In this document: piece after piece, positions 32,371 through 42,296 of the stretch
How positions within the stretch are numbered: position 1 is the stretch's first letter
Layout of the letters: each line of letters starts with the position of its first letter
NCBI GenBank assembly: GCA_024638965.1
Contig: JAHEJI010000002.1
Span: 1 to 64,000 of the forward strand
Length of the DNA stretch: 64,000 bases
From: Planctomycetaceae bacterium
Lineage (GTDB): Bacteria; Planctomycetota; Planctomycetia; Pirellulales; Pirellulaceae
Reading direction: 5' to 3'
Notes under the pieces: model-generated
Told to the model about the DNA's origin: nothing
Seen by the model: the letters and a program-made list of their open reading frames with translations, nothing else
The model's database searches: none
Position numbers and translations under genes: made by a program

Positions 32371-33699
32371 TTGTTCAGGGAGTCGGCTCAGCAGGAGCTT
32401 GGCCTTTCCGTCACCCGTCCTGCCAAAGAAATCCTTGTGTCGTCACGTTCTGATACCTTGGCTTTTGATTTGTCCAGCTCGTTTTTGTCACAACCCAGTT
32501 CTGACTCGCAGTTACCCGATGCCAAGGGGCGTTTTGGTAAATTCGGTGGGCGGTTTGTTCCAGAAACGCTCGTTGCGGCCCTCGATCAGTTGCAAACGGA
32601 ATATGAGAAAGCTCAGCGGGATCCTGAGTTTCAAAAACGGCTAGATGCTTTACTGAAGGACTTTGTGGGTCGGCCTTCACCGTTGTATTTCGCAAAACGA
32701 CTTTCCGGCCTGTGTGGTGGGGCTCAGATCTGGTTTAAACGCGAAGATTTGAACCATACTGGCTCCCACAAAATAAACAACACGCTTGGCCAAGCCTTGT
32801 TGACGTTGCGGATGGGCAAGTCGCGAGTGATCGCCGAAACCGGAGCCGGACAACACGGTGTGGCCACGGCGACGGCGTGTGCCCATTTCGGAATTCCCTG
32901 CGTCGTTTACATGGGCGAAGAAGACGTCCGACGACAACAGCCCAACGTGCAAAGTATGAAGTTGCTGGGTGCCGAGATTCATCCCGTCACAACCGGCTCA
33001 CGCACTCTAAGGGATGCCGTGAATGAAGCCATGCGTGACTGGATGTCGAGCGTTGTTGATACCCATTACATCCTGGGGAGTGTGGTCGGGCCGCATCCGT
33101 TTCCAAAAATCGTGCGAGATTTCCAATCAGTGATCGGCCGGGAAACAATCAATCAGTCGAAAGATCGCTTTGGTCGATTGCCGGATATCGTCGTCGCTTG
33201 TGTGGGAGGCGGAAGTAACGCGGCCGGCATGTTTTACCCGTTTGTGGCCGAGACTGATGTTCCACTCGTTGGGATCGAGGCGGGTGGACGCAATAGTTCG
33301 GCTGGTAATCACGCTTCGCCGCTGGCTTATGGTGAGCCGGGTGTGCTTCACGGCAGTTTCAGCTATGTACTCCAAGATGATGACGGGCAAACGCAGGACG
33401 TTCATTCTGCGTCGGCCGGTTTGGACTATCCGGGCGTTGGTCCCGAACACAGTTATTGGATGTCGACAGGTCGTGTGCAATACCGAAGTTGTACGGACGC
33501 CCAGGCAATGCAGGCATTTGATGCAGTCGCTACCCAGGAAGGGATCTTGCCGGCACTTGAGTCGTCACACGCAGTGTTTGCCGCGATGGAGATCGCGCGA
33601 TCCCGGACACCGGATGAAATTGTACTCGTCTGTCTCTCGGGCCGCGGCGACAAAGACGCCGCTGAGATTCAAAGACTGAAAAAGGAGTTCGACAAATAA
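32371..33699 (+). CDS. trpB: Tryptophan synthase beta chain
   Basis: [37 protein letters not shown] about 32441 is an alternative start. Confidence 0.95.
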   Translation: MFRESAQQELGLSVTRPAKEILVSSRSDTLAFDLSSSFLSQPSSDSQLPDAKGRFGKFGGRFVPETLVAALDQLQTEYEKAQRDPEFQKRLDALLKDFVGRPSPLYFAKRLSGLCGGAQIWFKREDLNHTGSHKINNTLGQALLTLRMGKSRVIAETGAGQHGVATATACAHFGIPCVVYMGEEDVRRQQPNVQSMKLLGAEIHPVTTGSRTLRDAVNEAMRDWMSSVVDTHYILGSVVGPHPFPKIVRDFQSVIGRETINQSKDRFGRLPDIVVACVGGGSNAAGMFYPFVAETDVPLVGIEAGGRNSSAGNHASPLAYGEPGVLHGSFSYVLQDDDGQTQDVHSASAGLDYPGVGPEHSYWMSTGRVQYRSCTDAQAMQAFDAVATQEGILPALESSHAVFAAMEIARSRTPDEIVLVCLSGRGDKDAAEIQRLKKEFDK

Positions 33700-34502
33700 T
33701 GTCGGCAGTTGACGAAGTTTTTGTTCGGTTGCGGGCCGATAGCAAGAAAGCGTTCATGCCTTTCATCACCGCTGGCGATCCGGATCTTGAGTTTACCGCC
33801 GACTGCTTACGTGCGCTCGACGCCGTCGGTTGTCATTTGATCGAGTTGGGAATTCCTTACAGCGATCCGATTGCCGATGGCCCAACGATTCAGGCGTCGT
33901 ACACTCGAGCACTCAACGCGGGAACCAGACTTGACGCGATCTTCGAAATGGTGGGACGGGTCAGTTCCGAAGTTAAGGCGCCGATTGTTTCGATGGTAAG
34001 CTATGCGATCATATTCAGGTTGGGAATCGACGAATTTCTGCGGCGGGCAACAGCGGCAGGTTTTTCAGGCGCAATCGTGCCCGATTTGCCAGTAGATGAA
34101 TCGGAACAGTTTGCGGCAAAATGCGAAGATGCCGATTTCAGCTTGATTCAACTTATCACTCCAACCACTTCCGGCGACCGTGCGGTTCAAATTGCCAAAA
34201 AGTCGATGGGGTTCATTTACTACGTTTCAATCGCTGGAATCACAGGTGAGCGAAAAGAGCTACCGCCCGAACTGATCGAAAATTTGACGTCACTTCGAAA
34301 GATGACCGAATTGCCGATCTGCGTTGGTTTTGGAATCAGCCAGCCCATTCATGCCGAACTACTCAAGTCCGTGGCGGACGGTTTAATTGTTGGTTCGGCG
34401 ATTGTGCGACGAATGGCCGATGTAAAAGATGACGTCTCACGAACAAGGACGTTGAAAGAAATCTCTGAATTCGCTTCAACCATGATTCAAGCCATCGATT
34501 GA
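33699..34502 (+). CDS. trpA: Tryptophan synthase alpha chain
   Basis: AFMPFITAGDPDLEFT, IELGIPYSDPIADGPTIQ; overlaps trpB stop. Confidence 0.95.
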   Translation: MSAVDEVFVRLRADSKKAFMPFITAGDPDLEFTADCLRALDAVGCHLIELGIPYSDPIADGPTIQASYTRALNAGTRLDAIFEMVGRVSSEVKAPIVSMVSYAIIFRLGIDEFLRRATAAGFSGAIVPDLPVDESEQFAAKCEDADFSLIQLITPTTSGDRAVQIAKKSMGFIYYVSIAGITGERKELPPELIENLTSLRKMTELPICVGFGISQPIHAELLKSVADGLIVGSAIVRRMADVKDDVSRTRTLKEISEFASTMIQAID

Positions 34503-34731
34503 AGACCGTTGTCCCGATCTGCAGGCAAAAACCAAGGTTTGCCGAACGGAACCGGAAAAAAGATGACACGTCAGCCGTTTCCTAACCATCGATTTTCAAA
34601 TTGTCAAACAAAAAACGGCAAGAATCATACGGTGAACTTTGGATTGCCCGCAAAATTCACTTGACCGTTTTCAGGATCTCGAACTACAGTTGAGTATCGG
34701 GATAATTTTGTGACTATCGGAGGTTGTTGAC

Positions 34732-35265
34732 GTGACAGCAAATCCTGAAAAATCACCTGTACGTCGTTACTTTTCTGGTCTGGCAGAGAATACATTTCAG
34801 GCACAGCTGGGAATTGTTGATCCGCCGCTGATTGACTACGTTAGCGGTCTCTTGATCCGCTTCATTCGAAACGATGTTGTCCACCGTATGCGAGGTGTTA
34901 CGGGACGTCCATTGATGAGCGTGCCGGAGATGGTGAGCGAAGCGTCAGAACGCTTGGGGGGCGCACAGAGAGAGATTCACCAACACATTGGTGACTTCAC
35001 CTTGTTTTGGGCAGGCGTTTATCCTGAAGCGCTTTGCAATGACAAACATGATTCAGTTCAGTTCGACGCTTATCGCGCGCACGGAAAACGGTCGTATCGA
35101 ATCGCCAGTTCGATTGAGTCAACCAGCGAAGATGCACCGCCCGCCAAAGTGCTGCACAGATTAAGCGATCGTTTTGATCTTTGCTGCTATGGTTTGCGCG
35201 AAATCCGGCGTCAGTGGGAAAGCGGTGAAGATCGGTATGGCCCGGGCTCGATCCTGTTGAACTAA
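34732..35265 (+). CDS. Conserved hypothetical protein
   Basis: 177 aa ORF with GTG start; no family recognised. Confidence 0.65.
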   Translation: MTANPEKSPVRRYFSGLAENTFQAQLGIVDPPLIDYVSGLLIRFIRNDVVHRMRGVTGRPLMSVPEMVSEASERLGGAQREIHQHIGDFTLFWAGVYPEALCNDKHDSVQFDAYRAHGKRSYRIASSIESTSEDAPPAKVLHRLSDRFDLCCYGLREIRRQWESGEDRYGPGSILLN

Positions 35266-35272
35266 ATCATCG

Positions 35273-35398
35273 TTGGACAGCGCCATGTTCTCGTTTAACC
35301 GCGTGCCCATCGGGCCGCGCCGGGCGTTGCCCACGCGGTTAAACGACTTTCCTGTAGGGGTTTATGACAGAAAATTTGCCAAAAGTGGGGCTGTCCAA
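35273..35398. mobile_element. MITE-like element with terminal inverted repeats
   Basis: ttggacagcgcca ... tggggctgtccaa (12/13 complementary); no ORF inside. Confidence 0.65.
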
Positions 35399-35424
35399 AT
35401 AGGCATCGGCTGGAATGACACCTC

Positions 35425-36351
35425 TCACGACACCAGGCCTTTCGTGACCATCATGAAGACGTCTTCCAAAGTCGGCTCTTTTTCGGAGTAGCTGCGGACT
35501 TTGACACCGTTGGTGACAAGCTCATACAATAACGTTCCCGAGTCGAAATCGGCTTCCGCAAACTCGATCGTAACTTCTGATCCTTCGACCTGTACGTCGC
35601 GTACGTCTGGGCTGCTGCGAATGATAGAGAGGCCCTTGTCCAGATTTTCTTCGATCCGGGCTTCAACGATCTGATTGCCTCGAATCCGGCGATAGACGTC
35701 ATCGATCGGTCCATGCATCAAGAGTTGTCCACGTTCGATAATCCCGATTGACGTGCAGCAGTCAGCTAACTCCGTCAGGATATGGCTTGAAATCAATATG
35801 GTTTTACCCATCCGGCGAAGTTCTTTAAGTAACGCCTTGACTTCCACACGAGCCCGTGGATCAAGACCGCTTGCCGGTTCGTCCAAAATCAATACGGGAG
35901 GGTCATGAACAAGCGTCTTGGCGAGACAAAGGCGCTGCTTCATTCCGCGAGAAAGACCGTTGACGAAATCGTTGCGTTTGTAAGTCAAGTCCAACAATTC
36001 GAGCACGTCTCGAATGACCTGTTTTCTCTGTGTTCGACCAATGTTGTAGGCCACGGAAAAAAAATCGAGAAATTCCCAGACTTTCATTCCGTCGTAGACG
36101 CCGAACGAATCGGGCATATAGCCCACACTGCGCCGAACATTCATCGGGTCGGAAGAAACGCTATAGCCGTTCACCGATCCGTCGCCGCGCGTTGCACGAA
36201 GCAGCGTGGCGAGAAAACGAATGCTCGTGCTCTTACCGGCACCGTTGGGCCCGATAAAGCCAAACATCTCTCCCTCTTCGATTTTTAAATCCAGGCGTTC
36301 AACCGCTGTGAATTCACCGTAGTCTTTTCCGAAACCTTTGAGTTCAATCAT
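35425..36351 (-). CDS. ABC transporter ATP-binding protein
   Basis: GPNGAGKSTSIRFL, LSRGMKQRLCLA, LILDEPASGLDP. Confidence 0.93.
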   Translation of the reverse strand: MIELKGFGKDYGEFTAVERLDLKIEEGEMFGFIGPNGAGKSTSIRFLATLLRATRGDGSVNGYSVSSDPMNVRRSVGYMPDSFGVYDGMKVWEFLDFFSVAYNIGRTQRKQVIRDVLELLDLTYKRNDFVNGLSRGMKQRLCLAKTLVHDPPVLILDEPASGLDPRARVEVKALLKELRRMGKTILISSHILTELADCCTSIGIIERGQLLMHGPIDDVYRRIRGNQIVEARIEENLDKGLSIIRSSPDVRDVQVEGSEVTIEFAEADFDSGTLLYELVTNGVKVRSYSEKEPTLEDVFMMVTKGLVS

Positions 36352-36401
36352 TTCGTCTGTTTTTTGGTAATAGGTTTTTTTGGGGTCGAGGTGGGCTTGA
36401 G

Positions 36402-39341
36402 CTACTCATCCTCGGGATAGTCGAGGTTTGATCGACCGGCGCCAAAGTCAGCCAGCGCATTAACATCTCGCTTGGCTGGCGGTAGTTTTCCTTTTTTCAA
36501 ATGAACGACGATCAATGTTTGCCGGTCTGTTTGGGTTGATTCGGGGATGAACCGAGTTCCGCCAATCGACTGGTCTGAATGACCAATCAAGCGCATCTCA
36601 CCCAATTCGAGTTCAAGGTTGTCGATAACCACATCAAACATCCGTCCCACGTTGATACCTGTTTTTCCAGTCAGCGATCGCATGATTTCGTTGAATTCTC
36701 CAAAACGAAGGTTTTCCGCCCACAGAGCATCCATCGGCATTCCTGCGAAGCGTTCGCTACGGAGGAGTAATTTCTGAAAATCCGTCCACTGAGACTCAAC
36801 TTCACTGAATAAGCTTATTTTTTCGATTGACGCCGTTTCCTGAAGATTGCCGAATTCTTTCTCCCAGATTTGTTCCGCCATGCGAGTGGTGCTGACAAAC
36901 TCCGGATTCCGCAACCACATCATTTTGATTTGAGCTTCAGGAATTGGTTGGAATTGAAGACCGTCGGTGCGATCGCCGCTTTTCAGCAAGCCAATATTGG
37001 CCGCCAAATAGTCGCCCTGTTCGGTGCGACGAACAACTGCAGCGCCGGCGATGTCGATTCGCGTCAAGTTGACAACCGAGTAAATTCCATCATCGTTTTG
37101 TTCCAGGCTTACGGCGCCGTCAAGATCAACGGTGTATTCCGTATGCAGCATGCCCGTCGAGTTGGACCCGACCTGAAACCCTTTGAGTTGATTATCGCGG
37201 GATCGATCGAGTGTAACTTGGCTGATCGTTTTCTCGCGCTTAGGTCCGCCATCCAGATTCTTGGCAAACGGAAGCGATTGGGCAGACGGGTTGTCGAACT
37301 CGACATCGTATCCTGTGGAAAGCGAAGTATAGAGTGCCGAATATTCAGCCATGTGCCCCCGCGGGTAATCGGCGTGCAATTCCAGCAGACCGATTTGCGT
37401 ATTGCTGCGGACAAAGCCGATGTCCAGCGACGCCATCTTTACGACGGTGAATGCTCCTGCGATCGCAATGATGGGCGCCGCAACCCAGGCCCATTCGACT
37501 CGCCCGATCAGTTTAAAAACCAGCCAGTTCAGCGGAATTAAAACCAACAAATATGCGGCGAGCATTTTCAAGACAAAACCAGACGAAGGCGGCGAGATTC
37601 CGGCCGCCTGTTTCAGCGTTTCGCGCGCCGCTTGAGAAACTGCGCTGGCATCGTTCCAGCCTGCTGTTCCGGATTGGGGCGGCAAGGTATTCCACATCGA
37701 AGAATGCGCATCAAACCTTGCATCATCGGTGTATCCGCCGTAACGCCAGACGTTTGATTTGTCTCGAATAAGCTGTTGATTTTGTTTTCTCTTTATCAGG
37801 AATTCTTCTTCAGGCGATTTTTGGTAGTCCCCAGGAGGTCCAAATCTGCGCCAGCCTTCGATTTCCGGTTGCTCCGCCGGTCGATAGTTATGGGTATCCG
37901 GCGTACCGCCGAGATTGAGGTCGCGACTGAGGTAACGCAAAGTGCTGCCCACCAGCGGATCAAAAATACTTGTTCCGTCATCGACCCATCGAAACGTAAC
38001 CGAAGTATCCAACGTACGATCGAATTCACGAGCCGGTCTTCTCAACAAGCAGCCATTGAAGAAACTGTTAAAACTTCGCCAGTTGCGAATCTGTTGATCA
38101 TCCAGCGAAAATGCAGTCGCTACAATTCGTCCTCGGCCGACTCTCCTTTCGATCGCGAGCTCGCCCGATTGTTCAACAAAGCTGGCCTTGAGATGAGACT
38201 TGTATTTGACGCCAACCAACGGTGCGTCGGGAGAAATGATCAGTGATCTTTTTTCCGACTTGTTTTTTGCGACCGGAACCGACCAAAACTCGTTCAGCTC
38301 ATCTACATCTGCATTTGACAAATTGTAAGTGGATACAAATTCGGCCGGCAAGTATTCGTCCAAAAAGCTGCCGCGAAGCTTGTCCAAACAATCGGGGCCG
38401 CTCAAGATCAGTTGACCACCCTGATGAATCCAATCCAACAAGGCGATTTGTTGATTTTCGTCCAATTGGTCAGGCCTGAAATCGCCCCACAAAACGTAGG
38501 CAATCGTCGTCCAGTTGAGCGATTGCCTTGGCAGCGGAACCGGATACCCGGGGCGGCTGGGAACGACGAAATAGAAACTCGGAAACGGGGTGTCAACGAC
38601 GGTCTCGTTGATCAAAACGGAGTCCAGGGAAGTCATGTAATTGTATGCTTGGGAACCATTGCTCAATACGACAATGTGATACTGAAATGGCTTCATCAGG
38701 TTCGTCGGCCAGGGTTCAGCCAGCATCGTCAGTCCGGTCGTCGAATGATTTAACTCGTAATTAACGTTGGTGGTGATGGCGTCTTTATTTCTTCTCCGCG
38801 GTAGATACACCGACGCCTCCAGGCTTTTCCATTCGCCTTTGGCCAGGGACGCAGGACGAGTTGTTTGGATATAATAGTCGGTCGCAAGGATTGGAATTGG
38901 TTTCAAACTGCCCGAATCAATGCTGCTCGTTGTGAACTCGCCGCTCGCATTGAAGTTGTTTGCGATGACTTGGAAATAGGCGGTTGACCAATGTCCGAGT
39001 TTGGTGCGGTTGCGAAGTCGAGCCTCCAGGATCGCGCTTTTTCTTTTGGATTCCTTTTCAAGAGTAGATTTATTCTCCTCGTCATCCGGTTCCCCATCCT
39101 TCTGGTCTTCTTCGACTTTGGGAAAGATCGCAGGCAACAGGACCGGCATGCGATTCTCAAAATCTGGCTTCTTTTTCTCCTTCTTTTTTTTAGCTTCCTC
39201 TTTCTTCTTTTCAGCAACTGCCGAGCCGTCGTCACGGCATCCGCTGCAGCCAGTTACAAAAAGAATCGAAAACGCGAGAAGCGGAACCATAACCGCTCGC
39301 ATCAAATATCCGTTTGCGAGCATTCGTTTTTGTTCTCCCAT
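36402..39341 (-). CDS. Large membrane-anchored lipoprotein-like protein, hypothetical
   Basis: About 980 aa; lipobox-like FVTGC, KKKEEAKKKKEKKK linker, TM segments mid-protein; start approximate. Confidence 0.75.
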   Translation of the reverse strand: MGEQKRMLANGYLMRAVMVPLLAFSILFVTGCSGCRDDGSAVAEKKKEEAKKKKEKKKPDFENRMPVLLPAIFPKVEEDQKDGEPDDEENKSTLEKESKRKSAILEARLRNRTKLGHWSTAYFQVIANNFNASGEFTTSSIDSGSLKPIPILATDYYIQTTRPASLAKGEWKSLEASVYLPRRRNKDAITTNVNYELNHSTTGLTMLAEPWPTNLMKPFQYHIVVLSNGSQAYNYMTSLDSVLINETVVDTPFPSFYFVVPSRPGYPVPLPRQSLNWTTIAYVLWGDFRPDQLDENQQIALLDWIHQGGQLILSGPDCLDKLRGSFLDEYLPAEFVSTYNLSNADVDELNEFWSVPVAKNKSEKRSLIISPDAPLVGVKYKSHLKASFVEQSGELAIERRVGRGRIVATAFSLDDQQIRNWRSFNSFFNGCLLRRPAREFDRTLDTSVTFRWVDDGTSIFDPLVGSTLRYLSRDLNLGGTPDTHNYRPAEQPEIEGWRRFGPPGDYQKSPEEEFLIKRKQNQQLIRDKSNVWRYGGYTDDARFDAHSSMWNTLPPQSGTAGWNDASAVSQAARETLKQAAGISPPSSGFVLKMLAAYLLVLIPLNWLVFKLIGRVEWAWVAAPIIAIAGAFTVVKMASLDIGFVRSNTQIGLLELHADYPRGHMAEYSALYTSLSTGYDVEFDNPSAQSLPFAKNLDGGPKREKTISQVTLDRSRDNQLKGFQVGSNSTGMLHTEYTVDLDGAVSLEQNDDGIYSVVNLTRIDIAGAAVVRRTEQGDYLAANIGLLKSGDRTDGLQFQPIPEAQIKMMWLRNPEFVSTTRMAEQIWEKEFGNLQETASIEKISLFSEVESQWTDFQKLLLRSERFAGMPMDALWAENLRFGEFNEIMRSLTGKTGINVGRMFDVVIDNLELELGEMRLIGHSDQSIGGTRFIPESTQTDRQTLIVVHLKKGKLPPAKRDVNALADFGAGRSNLDYPEDE

Positions 39342-39534
39342 GAATCTTGCGTCTCGAACCGTTCGCCTGGTAGTTGATTCGTGTGTTCGCTTATAAGAAT
39401 ACACTATCGCGGAAACAGTTGCAGAGTACGTTTTTCAAAAACGCTATTCAACCGGTGCCGGGTTCTGCAAACGATTGCCAGAACTTTCGCCGATTAGTGA
39501 CACTTGGTGGGGAAGTCTGTCGTTATAAATCGTT

Positions 39535-40437
39535 TTACACCGCGCTGGCTCCGAAGGAGTGTTCCGTCTGATACTGCGCCGCGGCCAATGTATTACTTAG
39601 CAGCATGGTCACAGTCAGCGGGCCGACGCCCCCCGGGACAGGAGTAATTTTGGACGCAACCTCGGATGCTGCTTCAAAATCGACGTCACCAACCAGACCA
39701 TCTTCGGTTCGATTGATGCCAACATCGATCACAACAGCACCTGGCTTGATCATCTCGGCCGTAACAAAATTCGGTTTACCAATCGCGGCGATCAAGATAT
39801 CGCAGGAGGAAGCGATTTCCGCCAGGCCCTGCGTTCGACTGTGGCACAAAGTGACCGTGGCATTTGCCATTGCGGAGCCCAAAGCGCAATTTTTCTGAGC
39901 CAGCATCATGGCCATGGGTTTGCCTACGATGTCGCTACGGCCGATCACACAAACTCGTTTGCCAGTCGTTTGAACGCCGCTTCGAAATAACATCTGCACG
40001 ATTCCGTGGGGAGTACAAGGTAAATACCTCGGTCGACCCTGCGAAATCAAGCCCACATTAGTCGGGTGAAACGCATCGACGTCCTTGTCTGGATTGACGG
40101 CGTCGAGCACCAGCTGTTCATCCACTTCCGGTGGCAATGGAAGTTGAACCAGGATTCCATTGACCTCAGGATTCGTGTTCAAGCTGACTACTTTTTGTAA
40201 GACATCTTCGGTCGTCGAATCGGCCGACATGCGATGCAGCTGACTTTCGATGCCAACTCGTTTGCAGGCTCGTTCCTTGTTTCGTACGTAAACTTGACTC
40301 GCCGGATCGTCGCCTACAAGCACTGCGGCAAGGACCGGTTTGCAATTGGTTTCGTCAACAAAGTTGGCCACAAGAGTTTTTATTTCGGCTTGAATCTCTT
40401 TGGCGATCGCTTTGCCGTCAATGATCTCAGCTGACAT
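39535..40437 (-). CDS. folD: Methylenetetrahydrofolate dehydrogenase/cyclohydrolase
   Basis: GDDPASQVYVRNKERACKRVGI, VIGRSDIVGKPM, PVPGGVGPLTVTML; ATG 40437 (MSAEIIDGKAIAKEI). Confidence 0.95.
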   Translation of the reverse strand: MSAEIIDGKAIAKEIQAEIKTLVANFVDETNCKPVLAAVLVGDDPASQVYVRNKERACKRVGIESQLHRMSADSTTEDVLQKVVSLNTNPEVNGILVQLPLPPEVDEQLVLDAVNPDKDVDAFHPTNVGLISQGRPRYLPCTPHGIVQMLFRSGVQTTGKRVCVIGRSDIVGKPMAMMLAQKNCALGSAMANATVTLCHSRTQGLAEIASSCDILIAAIGKPNFVTAEMIKPGAVVIDVGINRTEDGLVGDVDFEAASEVASKITPVPGGVGPLTVTMLLSNTLAAAQYQTEHSFGASAV

Positions 40438-40448
40438 TCTCGTTTCTT

Positions 40449-40604
40449 TCAACAATAAAAGTTTGCCCGGATAGCTCGAGGTTTGGTCCACACTCGCCGG
40501 ATTTTCGCGTGCCGCATGCGTTTGCTGCCAACAATCCAAAGCGCAGCCAAGCTCGTCGACGCAATAATTACAATCGTTAAGACTATCTTGAAAGATCGGC
40601 CCAT
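40449..40604 (-). CDS. Possible 51-aa single-TM small protein
   Basis: MGRSFKIVLTIVIIASTSLAALWIVGSKRMRHAKIRRVWTKPRAIRANFYC; below ORF-track length cutoff; no clear Shine-Dalgarno. Confidence 0.35.
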   Translation of the reverse strand: MGRSFKIVLTIVIIASTSLAALWIVGSKRMRHAKIRRVWTKPRAIRANFYC

Positions 40605-41028
40605 AATGTTGATGGATGCCACAAAGTTAATTTGCTCAGGATGTCAGAATGTTACCAAATCAACCGCGTAATCAAATAATGGCAAATGATTTTTCGAGCA
40701 AAGAACGGCCAATTTATTTTCAATCCATCTGATTTTTGCCTCGGTTTGAGAGTTGCTTCACTCGTCTTCGGACCGACAAGCATGTATTTCTCAATTTCTG
40801 GTGAACCATTTGAAGTCGTGATCGTCTAACCACTGAACACCCAATTTTCACACTTACATTTTGTTCAAGGGATCTAACTCGAAATGATGTTTTTGCGGCC
40901 AAGTTCGATAAATCGCATTGCTTGCGACGGCCCAATTGCCATGTTTCTCGGCAATTTTGACGGGCTATCAGTATGCAAACAGCGAATGATCACATGACGC
41001 TTGGCCGATATTATTTTGGAATCACTCC

Positions 41029-41059
41029 AGCCCGGTGTCACAGATGCCGGGCTTTTTTT
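41029..41059 (+). terminator. Rho-independent terminator
   Basis: AGCCCGG-TGTCACAGATG-CCGGGCT followed by TTTTTTT. Confidence 0.88.
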
Positions 41060-41102
41060 GTGGACTGACCCGGCAAATAACATCGCCCAAACGGAAAAAA
41101 AC

Positions 41103-41174
41103 GGTTCGGTAGCTTAGAAGGTAGAGCACCTGGTTGAAGCCCAGGGGACGAGGGTTCGAGCACCTCCCGAACCA
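41103..41174 (+). tRNA. tRNA-Phe(GAA)
   Basis: Acceptor ggttcgg/ccgaacc; anticodon loop ttGAAgc in cctgg/ccagg; T-stem with G53.A61 mismatch. Confidence 0.88.
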
Positions 41175-41204
41175 CTTGATTTTTTTTAATTCGACATCGC
41201 GTCG

Positions 41205-41273
41205 AGGTGCAGATGGAAGCACGCGTGGTCCGGAACCACGAGGGTGCGGGTTCGACTCCCGCGGACTCGACTG
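41205..41273 (+). tRNA. tRNA-Pro(CGG), aberrant 5' half
   Basis: Loop tcCGGaa in cgtgg/ccacg; T-arm gcggg-ttcgact-cccgc; acceptor tcgag/ctcga only, shortened acceptor/D region; boundaries approximate. Confidence 0.7.
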
Positions 41274-41326
41274 AGATCTCAAATTTGAGACCTCTAACGG
41301 AAGGTGAACACACAGGTAACGTCGTT

Positions 41327-41398
41327 GGTAGTCGGGGGCTGGTTGCCCAAATCCGCCTGATAAGCGGGTTGCGTCAAGTTCGATCCTTGAGGCTACCA
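41327..41398 (+). tRNA. tRNA-Ile(GAT)
   Basis: Acceptor ggtagtc/ggctacc; loop ctGATaa; T-arm tcaag-ttcgatc-cttga. Confidence 0.86.
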
Positions 41399-41496
41399 CT
41401 TATTACCAGTTGGCAGAATACAGGAGGCAGTAAGCAGTTTTAGTTTTTTGAGTTGGCAGTCACGACTTGTTTCCTGGCGCCTGCTTCCTGGCCAAA

Positions 41497-41570
41497 GAGG
41501 TCGTGGTGTCAACGGTTAGCACAGCTGTCTTTTAAACAGCATGGTGGGGGTTCGAGTCCCTCCGGCCTCA
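41497..41570 (+). tRNA. tRNA-Lys(TTT)
   Basis: Acceptor gaggtcg/cggcctc; loop ctTTTaa in gctgt/acagc; canonical T-arm. Confidence 0.93.
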
Positions 41571-41618
41571 TTTGTCAGTAGGCAGTAGGCAGTAGCAGAG
41601 GGCAGTAGGCAGCAAGAT

Positions 41619-41687
41619 GCGGGTGTGTTGACGTACGTGGTTGAATTGGCAAGCCGACTGCATGCTGAAGACTGCAAACTGGACAAC
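41619..41687 (+). pseudogene. Possible truncated tRNA-Leu-like remnant
   Basis: gcgggtgtgttgacgtacgtggttgaattggcaagcc resembles Leu 5' half; no T-arm before the next tRNA. Confidence 0.4.
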
Positions 41688-41761
41688 TGGCGCGTAGCTC
41701 AGTGGTGATGAGCGGTTGCCTTATAAGCAACAGGTCGAAGGTTCAATTCCTTCCGCGCCAA
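41688..41761 (+). tRNA. tRNA-Ile(TAT)
   Basis: Acceptor tggcgcg/cgcgcca; loop ctTATaa in gttgc/gcaac; complete cloverleaf. Confidence 0.92.
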
Positions 41762-41774
41762 TCAACAAAAAAAT

Positions 41775-41847
41775 GAGATCGAGGTGTTAGTGGCAGCATA
41801 TCTGGTTCTTACCCAGATTGGTGAGGGTTCGAGTCCCTCCGATCTCA
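41775..41847 (+). tRNA. tRNA-Lys(CTT)
   Basis: Acceptor gagatcg/cgatctc; loop ttCTTac in tctgg/ccaga. Confidence 0.9.
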
Positions 41848-41876
41848 CTTGCGATTGGCAACCCATTCGCAAATTG

Positions 41877-41948
41877 GCACTGGTCGTCTAGCGGCCAAGA
41901 CACCGCTTTCGTAATGCGGCTACGTGGGTTCGAGTCCCGCCCGGTGCT
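41877..41948 (+). tRNA. tRNA-Thr(CGT)
   Basis: Acceptor gcactgg/ccggtgc; loop ttCGTaa; T-arm gtggg-ttcgagt-cccgc. Confidence 0.85.
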
Positions 41949-42039
41949 CTTTTCAAATTCGGAATTCGGAGGTCGGAGATCGGAATTATTGGTCCGAGCG
42001 ATTTTCCAAATTCCCATTCCGACTTACGAATTTGAATTC

Positions 42040-42111
42040 GCCCTGCGAGTGTGATGGATTGCATGACTGTCTTCGAAACAGTCGGACGAGGTTCGATTCC
42101 TCGGCGGGGTA
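42040..42111 (+). tRNA. tRNA-Arg(TCG)
   Basis: Acceptor gccctgc/gcggggt; loop ctTCGaa in actgt/acagt; T-arm cgagg/cctcg. Confidence 0.86.
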
Positions 42112-42190
42112 CTGACAAGTCTCTGGCTTGTCCGAGCGAGCGAAGGGAAACCGTCGCCAATTTGATCTTTGACAATTTGGTATCCATTCA

Positions 42191-42261
42191 GCGCCCATGA
42201 TGTAGCGGTAGCCTACTGCCTTGCCATGGCGGAAGTGAGGGTTCGACTCCCTCTGGGCGCT
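42191..42261 (+). tRNA. tRNA-Gly(GCC)
   Basis: Acceptor gcgccca/tgggcgc; loop ttGCCat; T-arm gaggg/ccctc. Confidence 0.86.
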
Positions 42262-42296
42262 TTCAGTCCGGGATTGTGTTCTCGTTTTCTGTTCAT

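Noticed and set aside
42112-42190. Extra tRNA (hairpin gacaag-tctctgg-cttgtc)
   Set aside because: No acceptor pairing or TTCRA T-loop could be assembled around it
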